Shown here: positions 53,384-62,839 of the stretch, piece by piece
How positions within the stretch are numbered: position 1 is the stretch's first letter
Layout: each line of letters opens with the position of its first letter
Source of the DNA: DASUAS01 sp963841415
GTDB taxonomy: Bacteria > Actinomycetota > Acidimicrobiia > IMCC26256 > DASPTH01
DNA: 64,000 nucleotides
NCBI GenBank assembly: GCA_963841415.1
Contig: CAWJCN010000006.1
Span: forward strand, 124,001 to 188,000
Direction: 5' to 3'
Translations under genes and position numbers: made by a program
The notes under the pieces: model-generated
The model's database searches: none
What the model was told of the DNA's origin: nothing
Seen by the model: only the letters and a program-made list of their open reading frames with translations

Positions 53384-54755
53384 TCTCGAGCGGTTCGTGC
53401 TCGATCTGCTCGACGAGGGCGGCGAGGCTCGTGCGGTCGATGCCCCGGTGCAGCTGCCGCACGAACATCAGGCCCATCGTGGCCGCGGCCGCACCGGCAC
53501 CGACGATCGAACCGATCTCGACCCGGGTGAAGAGGTCGGTGGACGAGACGAGCGTCGCGACGACGAACGCGACCACGCCGACCAGCCACGACAGCACCAC
53601 CTGCGACAGCGCGTCGAGCGCGATCAGCCCCTGCGACAACGTGAGGGCGAGGATGAACATTCCGCTGCCGGCCGCCAGCAACGCGAGGTCGAGGTTGCCG
53701 AGCTCGAACTTGGCGCCGAAGAGGATGTGGCCCACCGTCGGCCCGAGGGTCGCACCGGCGATCACACCGACCAGACCGATCCCGCTCACGACGAAGATGA
53801 GGTTGCGCATGCCGCGCCGGAAGTCGTCGGTCTCGCCCGCGCTCACCTGCGCCGCCAAGCGCGGCAACAGCGCCGCCTGGACGGCTTGGAACAGCAGGAT
53901 GGGGATGCGGGAGAGGAACAACCCCACGATGAAGTCGGCGACCGCGACGCGCTCGCTCGAGGTGGCCAGGAGCTGCGCGCCGAGGAACGGTGCGTAGCTG
54001 AGCACCTGCGCCAGCAGTGACCCGCCGAGCAGCAGCCCGAGGTTCGTCGACAGCTCGGACCACGGCGCGTTCGGCCCCGGCGTCATCAGCGAGTGCTGCC
54101 CGCGCAGCGCGACCAGCGTCGCCAGCGCGGGTGGGATGGCGAGGCAGAGTCCGAAGCCGAGCGGGTCGGTCGACCCGATCGCGACCAGCACGATGCAGGG
54201 GAGCAGCCGGATGATTCCCTCGGCGCCCATGCTCACGCCGTAGGCGCCGAACTCGCCCGCGCCGGCGAACGCACCGCGGGCGAGCAGTTCGAACCCGAAG
54301 GTGAACAACGCGATGACGAGGCACGCGACCAGCCCGACGTTGCCGGCGAAGAGGTTGTCGACGAGCGGTGTCGTGATCGCGAGGACGATCGTCGCCAGCC
54401 CGAGCCCGGTGGCGAACATCAGGCCGATGACCCCGGCGCGGCGGATGACCGGCGCGCCACCGATGCCGTGGGCCCGGCGGGCGGCGAGGGCCCGGCCGAC
54501 CTCCTGCTCGACCGGGAGGAAGATGCCGGGGGCCAGCACGAACACGAACACCCACAGCGCGTTCAGCGCGCCGTAGTCGGGCTTGCTCAGACCCCGGAAC
54601 GCGAGGATCTGGAACAGGTACGTGGTGATGCCCGACACCACCAGGCCCACGCCCACCGACAGGGTGCCGTCGGGAAGCGGGAGCGCGGCGATGAGGTTCT
54701 GCGCCCGCTGACGCGCCGAGAGGGTCGTCGAGTCGCTGGGAGAATCTGTCGACAC
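53379..54755 (-). CDS. Polysaccharide flippase-like (MATE/MOP) membrane protein
   Basis: GTG 54755 (MSTDSPSDSTTLSARQRAQN) gives 458 residues with about 12-14 hydrophobic helices. The pattern is that of Wzx/MurJ-like exporters: GLVVSGITTYLFQILAFRGL near residue 35 (helix 1), SKPDYGALNALWVFVFVLAP next, FGFELLARGAFAGAGEFGAY near 150 and ERVAVADFIVGLFLSRIPIL near 265. MOP flippases move lipid-linked sugars across the membrane. The C-terminus has a hydrophilic tail (residues about 430-458). No glycosyltransferases adjoin it; the neighbour upstream is the large patatin-like protein. Confidence 0.82.
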   Translation of the reverse strand: MSTDSPSDSTTLSARQRAQNLIAALPLPDGTLSVGVGLVVSGITTYLFQILAFRGLSKPDYGALNALWVFVFVLAPGIFLPVEQEVGRALAARRAHGIGGAPVIRRAGVIGLMFATGLGLATIVLAITTPLVDNLFAGNVGLVACLVIALFTFGFELLARGAFAGAGEFGAYGVSMGAEGIIRLLPCIVLVAIGSTDPLGFGLCLAIPPALATLVALRGQHSLMTPGPNAPWSELSTNLGLLLGGSLLAQVLSYAPFLGAQLLATSSERVAVADFIVGLFLSRIPILLFQAVQAALLPRLAAQVSAGETDDFRRGMRNLIFVVSGIGLVGVIAGATLGPTVGHILFGAKFELGNLDLALLAAGSGMFILALTLSQGLIALDALSQVVLSWLVGVVAFVVATLVSSTDLFTRVEIGSIVGAGAAAATMGLMFVRQLHRGIDRTSLAALVEQIEHEPLEI

Positions 54756-54932
54756 GTCACTCTCGGGAGCCTGGGGACTGGATGCGGGCGGTGAACGACG
54801 GCCCGCGTCCGGGCCGGCAGCAAGCGTAGGGAGTGGGCCGCCCGCGGCACGACATCGGCGGCGCGCCGGTTCCGGCCGCTTCCCGGGCCAGGTCACGCAC
54901 GCCGCCGGCGACGTCTTGGGCCTGCTCGCGGG

Positions 54933-57900
54933 TCAGCAGGCGTCGCGTGCGAACCAGCTCCGCGCCAGCGCGAGCTGACCGGCGTTCCAGCCGCGCGGCT
55001 TCGTGAGCTGTGCGTCCATGTCGTCGGCCGACACGTTCGACAGCGTCCACCCGAGCGGGGCCCGCACGCCGGGATGCTCCGACGGCACGATGTAGGCGAC
55101 GCTGTCCGTACACGCCGCGCCCGCGCCGCCCCCGCCGAGCTGCGTCACGGCGGAACCATCGGGGGCGGTGGACGGCGCAGTGGTCGAGGTGCCGCTTCCG
55201 CACGTGCCCGCGAAGAAGTGGTCGAACGCGAGGGCGGCTTCCTGGCGCGCCGCCGCGGTGAGGCCCTTGCCGCCGATGCCCTTGGCCTGCAGGAGCAACT
55301 GGCTCTCGAGCTGGTGACCGGCCGGGTCGGTGCGGGCCGAGCTCACGTAGTTGTTGTCGAGCAGGATGAGCCGTGGGCGGATGCACCCGTCGCCTTGCCC
55401 GGTGCGCTGCGCGTTGGTGGCCGCCACCATCGGCGCGAGCTGCGCGAACACCTCCTCGAGCGGCTTCGCACCGCTCGTCTCGATCGCACCTCCGTCCACG
55501 TCGGAGAGCCGCGCGTTCCTGTCGCCGTCTCCCTTCGTGCCGCAGTGGTACAGCCCGCCGGTGGGCGACACCACCGGGAACCGCGCCGACAGCAACGCCG
55601 CGGTCGAGAGCGCAACGTCGTGGTGCACCTCATCGGACGCGCCGCAGCTCAGGTCGTACAGCGAGGTGGTGCGCACGAGCGACGGATCCGCCGTACCCGA
55701 CCCGGTCGGTCCGGTGAGGAAGGGCGTGAGCGATGTGCACGAGCGGTCGGAGAGCGGCAGTGCGGGCTGCTGGACGTTCGGCGCGGTCACCGCGGTGTCG
55801 AGCGCAGTGGCGGCCATGCGACAGCCGTCCTCGACGGTGGCGCCGTTCAACAGCAGCACCGGCTTGGTGCCGAGGTGATCGCGCTGCCACGAGAAGAGGT
55901 CCTGCTTCAGCGGGTTCTTGGCCTGGTCGCTCCACGCGTCTTCCCATGCGTGTTCGAGCACGACGGCGCGGTCGTCGACGTCGTCCAGGCGCACCACCGC
56001 GTTCGGTGTGTCCACGAGCAGCAGTTGCGAGATGACCGGCGACACGAAGTCGCGCCGCAACCGCTCCGTCGCGTCGTCGGGCCTCGCCGCGAACTCGGCC
56101 ACGAGGCCGAGGCTCCCGCCCGAGATCCCGCTGGCGGCGAAGACGCGCTGCGCGTCGACGTTGGCGTCCTTGGCGCACGCGTCGGCGCTGCCGTCGGGGT
56201 TCGACGGCGGACGGAACCCGAACAGGCACCCCATCGCGGCCGTGGTCCAGTACGCGGCGCGGATGCCGCCGCCGGTGGAAGCGACGAAGACCATCGGGAC
56301 GGGTCGACCGTCGTCGGGCAACGCGTCCACCCACGCCTTCCAGGCCGCGGCCAGCTTCACCGGCTGGCTGGTCGCGGTGAGCGCACCCTGGAGGCGCACG
56401 TCGTGCATGCGGGCGTCGGTGTCGAGCGCGCTGCCCGCCACGATGAACACCACCACGAAGGTGACCACCGGGACGCGCCGGAACTGCAGCACCGCCAGTG
56501 GGCCTTTGGCCCGCCAGTGGTTCCCGAGCGTCGTGAGCCCGAAGAACACGAGACAGAGCCCGGTGGCGAAGAGGCCGACGATCGCCAGCGCACCAACATC
56601 GACGCCGAACCGGAGCGGATCCAGGATGCCGACGACCCAACCGACCGCGACCATCAACGCGGCACTGACCGTCACCCCGACGGTGACGACCGTGTCGACG
56701 GTCGACGGCTGCCACGTCTCGTAGCGGTGCGCGGCGTAGCCGCCGACGATCGCGATGATGCCCGCAACCGCGCAGAGCAGGGTGAGGATCGTGCTGTCGC
56801 GACCCCCACCCTGTTGGAACGCCAACGTGACCGCGGCGCGCGTCAAGAGGATCGCGAACACCCACGCGGGAACCGCGACGAGGAAGGGGTAGACCCAGCC
56901 GCCGCCGTTCGCGAACGAGATTGAGAGCGGGTTGGCGTTCCGCACGCCGTCGGGCGCGCTCAACAGTCCGAAGAGCACCAACGCGATCCCCGTCGGGAGC
57001 AACGCCCAGCGGTGATCCGGCCACACGCCGCCGCCGACGATCAGCACGACGCCGACGCCCCCGAGCACGATCGCCGTCCACGCCGACATCGACGTCCCGG
57101 TGGTGCCGGTGCCGTCGTAGTCGCGCAAGGAGCACCGTCCGGTCACCACGAGCACCGCGGTGAGGACGACCAGTCCCACGAACGCAAGCACACCGGTGCC
57201 CCAGTGCTCGAGCCACCGCACGAGCACGTCGAGCAGTTGGTTGCCGAGATCGGCGGAGAACACCGAGAGCCCGAGCAGCAGCGTGATGCTCCCCGCCGCG
57301 ATCAGTTGGGCGCGGAGCGCGACGACGCGGCGGATCGCGTGGCCGAGATCCGAGCGGAGCTTCGAGCCCGGCTCGTAGTAGAGGCGCACGGTGACGATGG
57401 CGAGGACGATCACGATCAGGTAGACGCACAGCCACTTCACCAGCGTGAGCGCGCTCACCACGCCCACGAAGATGCCACCGACGCCGTCGGTCCAGCGCCA
57501 CGTGATCACCAGGATCCCGAGGTTCTCGAGTGCGTCGAAGAGGAGGACGACCGCAGGGAGCACCAGGGTGAGCGCGAGCACCTGCTGCAGCGGGCCCACC
57601 ACCGCGGGCGACGGGCGGGCGCGCCTCCACGCACGCCAGAGCAGGAACCACAGGAGGAACGCGCTCGGGAACATGAAGAACACGGTGTCCACGATGACGT
57701 GACGGAACAGCGCCTCGCGCGGGCTGAGCGACGACGTCTCCACGACCCGCGAGCATCGGGTCGGTGTCATCCCCTCGGGCGGGGCGGAGCGGCACAACTG
57801 CACCTGGTACTTGTCCCAGGTGTCGATGGCGCTCGCCCACGGCTTCGGGAACGTCAACGACGGCCCGACCAGCGCCGACGGACCGTAGGACTTCGCGTCG

Positions 57901-58094
57901 TTCACGTGCATGCGGGTGAGGCCGAGGTCGAGCTGCTGGAGCACGCCCCACCCGACGAGTGCGATGGTCGCGACGACGAGCACCCGACTGGCGCGGTTCA
58001 ACCAGAGAAAGACGCGCTGCGTCAGCCACGCCGCCGACAGCACAGCGGGCGGGGCGACGCCGATGTCGTTCTGGAAGTCCAGCTCGTCCGACAC
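54933..58094 (-). CDS. Very large membrane-anchored patatin-like hydrolase
   Basis: GTG 58094, preceded by GGAGGG, gives 1053 residues. The first 560 residues carry about 12-14 membrane helices, with a hydrophilic loop at about 75-130. The C-terminal half is a patatin-like phospholipase: STGGGIRAAYWTTAAMG near residue 605 (oxyanion G-G-G-x-R), ASGISGGSLGLVAEF with the nucleophile Ser658 (G-x-S-G-G), and DVDGGAIETSG with catalytic Asp867. Patatin enzymes cleave acyl chains from phospholipids with a Ser-Asp dyad. The two halves in one chain suggest a lipid-remodelling enzyme working at the membrane face. It is intact and I do not know a characterised member. Confidence 0.85.
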   Translation of the reverse strand: MSDELDFQNDIGVAPPAVLSAAWLTQRVFLWLNRASRVLVVATIALVGWGVLQQLDLGLTRMHVNDAKSYGPSALVGPSLTFPKPWASAIDTWDKYQVQLCRSAPPEGMTPTRCSRVVETSSLSPREALFRHVIVDTVFFMFPSAFLLWFLLWRAWRRARPSPAVVGPLQQVLALTLVLPAVVLLFDALENLGILVITWRWTDGVGGIFVGVVSALTLVKWLCVYLIVIVLAIVTVRLYYEPGSKLRSDLGHAIRRVVALRAQLIAAGSITLLLGLSVFSADLGNQLLDVLVRWLEHWGTGVLAFVGLVVLTAVLVVTGRCSLRDYDGTGTTGTSMSAWTAIVLGGVGVVLIVGGGVWPDHRWALLPTGIALVLFGLLSAPDGVRNANPLSISFANGGGWVYPFLVAVPAWVFAILLTRAAVTLAFQQGGGRDSTILTLLCAVAGIIAIVGGYAAHRYETWQPSTVDTVVTVGVTVSAALMVAVGWVVGILDPLRFGVDVGALAIVGLFATGLCLVFFGLTTLGNHWRAKGPLAVLQFRRVPVVTFVVVFIVAGSALDTDARMHDVRLQGALTATSQPVKLAAAWKAWVDALPDDGRPVPMVFVASTGGGIRAAYWTTAAMGCLFGFRPPSNPDGSADACAKDANVDAQRVFAASGISGGSLGLVAEFAARPDDATERLRRDFVSPVISQLLLVDTPNAVVRLDDVDDRAVVLEHAWEDAWSDQAKNPLKQDLFSWQRDHLGTKPVLLLNGATVEDGCRMAATALDTAVTAPNVQQPALPLSDRSCTSLTPFLTGPTGSGTADPSLVRTTSLYDLSCGASDEVHHDVALSTAALLSARFPVVSPTGGLYHCGTKGDGDRNARLSDVDGGAIETSGAKPLEEVFAQLAPMVAATNAQRTGQGDGCIRPRLILLDNNYVSSARTDPAGHQLESQLLLQAKGIGGKGLTAAARQEAALAFDHFFAGTCGSGTSTTAPSTAPDGSAVTQLGGGGAGAACTDSVAYIVPSEHPGVRAPLGWTLSNVSADDMDAQLTKPRGWNAGQLALARSWFARDAC

Positions 58095-58177
58095 GGCGGT
58101 CCCTCCGAGGAGCGACGAGGGCGTGGTCAGTATGTCGTCCTCCCGCGGGTCGAACGCGGATGTGCCACCATGCGCCC

Positions 58178-59266
58178 GTGACAGATGCACGCCTCGGGGC
58201 AGCCGTCGTCGGTACCGGCTTCGGTGTGTTGACGCATGCACGCGCGCTCGACGCCGCCGGCATCGAGGTGCGGGCGCTCGTCGGGCGCGATCCCGACAAG
58301 ACCGCCGAGCGCGCCGCGCTGTTCGGCATCCCGCACGCGACCACCGACCGCGCCGAAGCGCTCGCGCGCGACGACGTCGACCTCGTCGCGGTCACGACTC
58401 CACCGCACGCTCACGCCGAGGTCGTGCTCGACGCGGTCGCCGCGGGGAAGCACGTCATGTGCGAGAAGCCGTTCGCGCGCGATCTCGCGCAAGCTCGGGA
58501 GATGTTGCGCGCCGCCGACGCCGCCGGTGTCGTCCACCTGCTCGGCACCGAGTTCCGGTTCGCGCCCGGCCAGGCGCTCCTCACCCGCGCCGTGCAGTCG
58601 GGTGCCATCGGGACGCCGCGCTTCATGCTGTTCGCGCTGCAGCTCCCGACGTTGTCCGACCCTGCGGCGGAGATGCCCGCCTGGTGGGACGACTCCGCGC
58701 AGGGCGGCGGCTGGCTCGGCGCGCAGGGCACGCACGTCATCGACCAGGTCCGCACGACGATCGGCGACATCATCCGGGTGTCGGCGTCGCTCGAGACGCT
58801 GTCGCCCCGGCCCATGACCGCCGACGACACCTACACCGTGCAGTTCGAGACCGGGGGCGGCGCCGCCGGCCTGCTGCACAGCTCGTGCGCGGCGGGCGGT
58901 CAGTTCGTGGTGGCCACCAAGGTCACGGGGACGACCGGCGCGGCATGGACCCAGGGCGACGAGGTGTGGGTCGACACCGCCTCCGGCCCCACGCAGGTGC
59001 CCGCGGCCGACGACCTGCCCGCGGTCGCGCCGGTGCCCCCGCCGAGCGAGCTGTTGCACACCACGTACGACATGTGGCATTCGACCGGCATGGACCTCGC
59101 GCCCTACACGCGCCTCTACGAGGTGATGCGGGAACGCATCCTCGGCCACGAGGTTGCGGCCGATCCGGTCGCCGGCACCTTCGTCGACGGGGTCGCCAAC
59201 CAGGCGGTCGTCGACGCCGTCCGCGAGTCGTCGGCGACCCGCACCTGGGTCGACGTCGCCGGGTGA
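58178..59266 (+). CDS. Gfo/Idh/MocA-family oxidoreductase
   Basis: GTG 58178 gives 362 residues. The NAD(P)-binding Rossmann start is RLGAAVVGTGFGVLTHARAL, and the typical LVAVTTPPHAHAEVVLDAVA and AGKHVMCEKPFARDL near residues 70-100 contain the EKP signature Lys. The C-terminal substrate domain has WWDDSAQGGGWLGAQGTHVI with catalytic His near 185. Members reduce or oxidise sugars, inositols or related alcohols; the substrate is not predictable. It is divergent from the patatin-like gene, with 83 bases between the starts. Confidence 0.88.
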   Translation: MTDARLGAAVVGTGFGVLTHARALDAAGIEVRALVGRDPDKTAERAALFGIPHATTDRAEALARDDVDLVAVTTPPHAHAEVVLDAVAAGKHVMCEKPFARDLAQAREMLRAADAAGVVHLLGTEFRFAPGQALLTRAVQSGAIGTPRFMLFALQLPTLSDPAAEMPAWWDDSAQGGGWLGAQGTHVIDQVRTTIGDIIRVSASLETLSPRPMTADDTYTVQFETGGGAAGLLHSSCAAGGQFVVATKVTGTTGAAWTQGDEVWVDTASGPTQVPAADDLPAVAPVPPPSELLHTTYDMWHSTGMDLAPYTRLYEVMRERILGHEVAADPVAGTFVDGVANQAVVDAVRESSATRTWVDVAG

Positions 59267-59453
59267 CCCTGACGCGCTCGGGGTCGTTCGCCACAGAACC
59301 CCCGGTTCGGGGTCAAGTCCCGCGGGTGCCGCGCCGAAGTTCCTCCGATGGCCAGTGGGAGGCGAGCGGCGCGACACCGGATGTGGGAGGCGTGGCGGGT
59401 AGCGTTGTCAGTTGCGCCGAGCTCCCACCTCCTCCCGTCGCTCGGTCGCTCCG

Positions 59454-60592
59454 ATGCCTGACCACACCCTGGATGCCGCGTCGGCCGCGCTGGTCGACGC
59501 CACGATCACACCCGGTGTCACCCCACCCGCGCCGCTACGCGGGCTCGACGGACCGACGGTCGGGCGCATGGCCCGCAAGGGTCTGCCGTGGATCCTCACC
59601 GGTGGTCTCATCTACCTCTTGGCGCCCTCGGTGCTCGGGGTGTTGGCGGCGTCGAACCAGCTCGTCGACATCGACTGGTGGTGGTTGCTCGCCCTCGTCG
59701 TCGCCCAGGTCCTGGTGCTCTACCTCACGTGGGTGTTGCAGCGCCTGCTGATCCACGACGATCACGACGGACGCCCGTCGTTGGCGCTGATCGCATCGAC
59801 GCAACTCGTCGGCAACGCGGTCGCGACGGCCGCGCCGTTCGGTGGCGCCGCCGGCACCGCCGCGCAGGTGCGCGCGCTCTCGAAGCGGGGTGTCGACGCC
59901 CGGCGCGCGACCGCGGGCATCCTCACCTTCTCGCTGCTGCAGGTCGCGTCGGTGGGCGCGCTCGCGGTCGTCGGTCCGATCATGGTGATCCTCGGGGTCG
60001 CGGTGCCGTCCACGTTGGCGAAGACCGCGCTGCTCGGCTGCGGCGCGCTCGTCGTGATCACGCTGATGTTGGTGCTGTTGCTGCGCACCGATCGGGCCGC
60101 CGACTGGATCGGCGTCGCGGTCGGGCGTGGTGCTTCCCCGTCAGAAGAAGCGGACCATCGTGATGCTGCGGCGTGAGCGTCGGCATCTGCGCCGCGCGCT
60201 CTCCGGACGTGGCCAGGCTCCCAAGGTGCTCGGTGTCGCGCTCGGCGCGGTCGATCGCCGACTACCTCTGCTTGTTGGCCGCAGTCGCGGCGGTGACACC
60301 GACGCCCAACCCGGCGCTGGTCCTCATGGCGTTCGTCGCCGCGGCGGTGTTGCGCATGCTCCCGTTGACCCCGGGTGGTCTCGGTCCGGTCGAGGCCGCG
60401 CTCATCCCGTTGCTCGCCGCCGCCGGGTTGACGAAGTCCGGTGCGGTGCTGGCGACGCTCGCCTACCGCGTGGCGTCGCTGTGGCTCCCGCTGCTGTTCG
60501 CGCTCCCGGCGGTGTGGTGGCTGCGTCGCCACGGCACCGAGTCCGAGTGCACCTCGCCTCGGCTCGAGCACCTCGCACCCAGCAACCCGTAG
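59454..60592 (+). CDS. LPG-synthase-type (UPF0104/MprF-TM) membrane protein, twice frameshifted
   Basis: ATG 59454 begins MPDHTLDAASAALVDATITP. The first frame has membrane helices GGLIYLLAPSVLGVLAAS, LALVVAQVLVLYLTWVLQRL, TQLVGNAVATAAPFGGAAG and LLGCGALVVITLMLVLLLRT. The frame then changes near 60125 (next frame: RQKKRTIVMLRRERRHLRRA) and again near 60245 (RSIADYLCLLAAVAAVTPTP, FVAAAVLRMLPLTPGGLGPV). Joined, it is about 380 residues, like the membrane part of lysylphosphatidylglycerol synthase or its standalone YbhN-type relatives. Two indels in 120 bases make a sequencing-error explanation attractive. Confidence 0.75.
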
Positions 60593-60701
60593 GCGCCGCG
60601 TCGCCTCGCGCTGCCCGCTGCACTCGCGGGGTTTGGCGCGCGACAGAATCGAGCAGACCCCCGGAGCCTTCATGGGGAACGCCCGACTTCCTGGAGATGC
60701 G

Positions 60702-61652
60702 ATGGCGCACGACCGCGGCGTGGCGACGTCGAACGGCGAGGACGGCGACGCGGTGCGGATCCGCGGGCTCACGAAGTCCTACGGGGAGAAGACCGCGGTC
60801 GCGGGGATCGACCTCGACATCCACTACGGCGAGATCTTCGCGCTCCTCGGTCCCAACGGGGCCGGCAAGACGACGACGGTCGAGATCCTCGAGGGGTACC
60901 GCACGCGCGACGCCGGCGAGGTGACCGTGCTCGGTCACGACCCCAGCCGCGAGCGTGCCGCCCTCGCGCCCCGCATCGGCATGGCCCTCCAGGAGACGGC
61001 CGTCGAGCCGTACCTCACCGTGCGCGAGACCGTCGGCATGTACGCGGGCTTCTACCCGCACCCGCGCGCCGTCGACGAGGTGATCGACCTCGTCGGGCTC
61101 ACCCCGAGCCGGGCCGAGCGCGTCGTGCACCTGTCGGGCGGGCAGAAGCGCCGCCTCGACATGGCCGTCGCACTCGCCGGCGATCCCGAGCTGCTGTTCC
61201 TCGACGAGCCCACCACCGGGTTCGATCCCGCCGCGCGCCGCGACGCGTGGGACATCGTGAGCAACCTCGCCGCCCTCGGCAAGACGGTCCTCCTGACCAC
61301 GCACTACATGGACGAGGCGCAGCACCTCGCGCACCGCGTCGCGGTGCTGGCCAGCGGTCGGATCGTCGCCGAGGGCACACCGGCGACGTTGGCCGCGCGT
61401 GACCAGACCTTGACGCGCGTGCGGTTCCGGCTCCCTGCCGGGATCGACCCACCCGAGGAGCTCGCGGGTCAGCCGAGCGGCGAAGGCTTCCGCGAGCTCA
61501 CCGTCGACGACCCGGTCCCGTCGTTGCACGCGCTCACCGGATGGGCGCTCGACGCGGGAGTGGCGCTCGACGGCCTCGAGGTGCTGCGGCCGTCGCTCGA
61601 GGACGTGTACCTGTCGTTGACGCGGCCGGAATCGGAGGAGGTGGAGCGGTGA
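60702..61652 (+). CDS. ABC exporter ATP-binding protein (drug/daunorubicin type)
   Basis: The start chosen is ATG 60702, after GGAG (60693-60696), giving 316 residues; ATG 60672 is possible. Walker A is LLGPNGAGKTTTVEILEGY near residue 50, the signature LSGGQKRRLDMAVAL near 145 and Walker B ELLFLDEPTTGFD near 165, with the switch His in LLTTHYMDEAQ. The C-terminal 90 residues are the accessory domain of the DrrA-like group. It pairs with the permease gene, whose GTG overlaps its stop. The exported compound is unknown. Confidence 0.92.
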   Translation: MAHDRGVATSNGEDGDAVRIRGLTKSYGEKTAVAGIDLDIHYGEIFALLGPNGAGKTTTVEILEGYRTRDAGEVTVLGHDPSRERAALAPRIGMALQETAVEPYLTVRETVGMYAGFYPHPRAVDEVIDLVGLTPSRAERVVHLSGGQKRRLDMAVALAGDPELLFLDEPTTGFDPAARRDAWDIVSNLAALGKTVLLTTHYMDEAQHLAHRVAVLASGRIVAEGTPATLAARDQTLTRVRFRLPAGIDPPEELAGQPSGEGFRELTVDDPVPSLHALTGWALDAGVALDGLEVLRPSLEDVYLSLTRPESEEVER

Positions 61653-62416
61653 ACGCGGCGAGCTCGACGCTGTCGCAGGTCAACTTCGTGAACAAGGCGT
61701 TCTGGCGCAATCCGTCGCGCGCGTTCTTCACGTTCGCGTTCCCGCTGATGTTCCTCGTGATCTTCACCTCCCTCTTCGGCAACTCGACGGTGCACCTCGG
61801 GACCACGACGGTGACCACGTCGACCTACTACGTCTCGGCGATGGCGGCGTTCGGGCTGATCACCGCGTGCTACAGCAACATCGCGATGACCATGACGTTC
61901 CAGCGGGAGTCCGGGATCCTCAAGCGCATCCACGGCACCCCGCTCCCGAGCGCCGCGTTCCTCGGCGCGCGGGTCGTCCACGCCCTGCTCGTCGGCGTGT
62001 TGCTCGTGGTCCTCACCGCCGGATTCGGAGCCCTGTTCTACGACGTCACCGTCCCCACCGGGATGACGCTGGTGCGCTTCCTCGTGATGCTCGTCGTGGG
62101 CGCGATGGCGTTCTGCGCGCTGGGCCTCGCGGTCTCCGGGTTCGTGCCCAACGCCGACGCCGCGCCCGCGGTCGTCAACGCCACGATCCTGCCGCTGCTC
62201 TTCTTGTCCGGGATCTTCGTTCCGTTCGGCAACAGCACGCCGTCGTGGATCGTCTGGATCGCCCGCGTGTTCCCGATCCGGCACTTCGCCGTCGCCATGC
62301 AGGCCGGTTTCCTCGGCACCACCTTCCACTGGAGCGACGTGCTGGTCGTCGCGGCGTGGGGAATCGGTGGGCTCCTCATCGCCATGCGCTACTTCCGCTG
62401 GGAGCCCCGCACCTGA
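61649..62416 (+). CDS. ABC-2 type permease
   Basis: GTG 61649 overlaps the ATP-binding gene stop (GTGA). The product has 255 residues and six membrane helices: FFTFAFPLMFLVIFTSLFG, YYVSAMAAFGLITACYSNIA, VVHALLVGVLLVVLTAGFGA, LVRFLVMLVVGAMAFCALGL, ILPLLFLSGIFVPFGN and VLVVAAWGIGGLLIAMRYF. The sequence ESGILKRIHGTPLPSAAFLG in the cytoplasmic loop is the ABC-2 coupling region. Together they form a two-gene exporter like DrrAB. Confidence 0.92.
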   Translation: MNAASSTLSQVNFVNKAFWRNPSRAFFTFAFPLMFLVIFTSLFGNSTVHLGTTTVTTSTYYVSAMAAFGLITACYSNIAMTMTFQRESGILKRIHGTPLPSAAFLGARVVHALLVGVLLVVLTAGFGALFYDVTVPTGMTLVRFLVMLVVGAMAFCALGLAVSGFVPNADAAPAVVNATILPLLFLSGIFVPFGNSTPSWIVWIARVFPIRHFAVAMQAGFLGTTFHWSDVLVVAAWGIGGLLIAMRYFRWEPRT

Positions 62417-62460
62417 CGCGCGCGCTACAGGTCTCCCGCGAATCAACCGAGAAATGGGCC

Positions 62461-62829
62461 GTGCGGACACCAGTGGGCGCTTGTGAAGCGGTGTCGGTCG
62501 TGGAAGGTGCGGTCGACTGGCGCGCCCAATACCGCATCGATCCCGCGACGTCGTGGTCGGAGTGCCGGCTGCTCGACATCTCGCTCACCGGTGCCGTCGT
62601 CGAGGTCGGCGACGAGGTGCCTCACGGCGTGAGGGCCGGTCACCCGTTCTTCCTGCAGATCGATTCCATCGCCGAGGACGACGTCGGGATCGTCATGCGT
62701 GCCGTCATCTGCGACCACGAGCGGGGCGACACCGACGCCGGCCGCTCGGTGGTCGAGATCGAATTCAGCGCGCGCCGCGAGGAGCGCATCCTGCTGCACC
62801 TCCTGGTGCGCCTCCACGCCCTCGTGTGA
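62461..62829 (+). CDS. PilZ-like domain protein
   Basis: GTG 62461 gives 122 residues (VRTPVGACEAVSVVEGAVDW). The sequence RAQYRIDPATSWSECRLLDI followed by SLTGAVVEVGDE has the D-x-S-x-x-G-A/G part of a PilZ beta barrel, and FFLQIDSIAEDDVGIVMRAV fits its later strands. The N-terminal R-x(3)-R of c-di-GMP-binding PilZ domains is not convincing, so ligand binding is open. It follows the ABC-2 genes with a 44-base gap and is convergent with the amidohydrolase. Confidence 0.6.
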   Translation: MRTPVGACEAVSVVEGAVDWRAQYRIDPATSWSECRLLDISLTGAVVEVGDEVPHGVRAGHPFFLQIDSIAEDDVGIVMRAVICDHERGDTDAGRSVVEIEFSARREERILLHLLVRLHALV

Positions 62830-62839
62830 TCGGGCGCGC

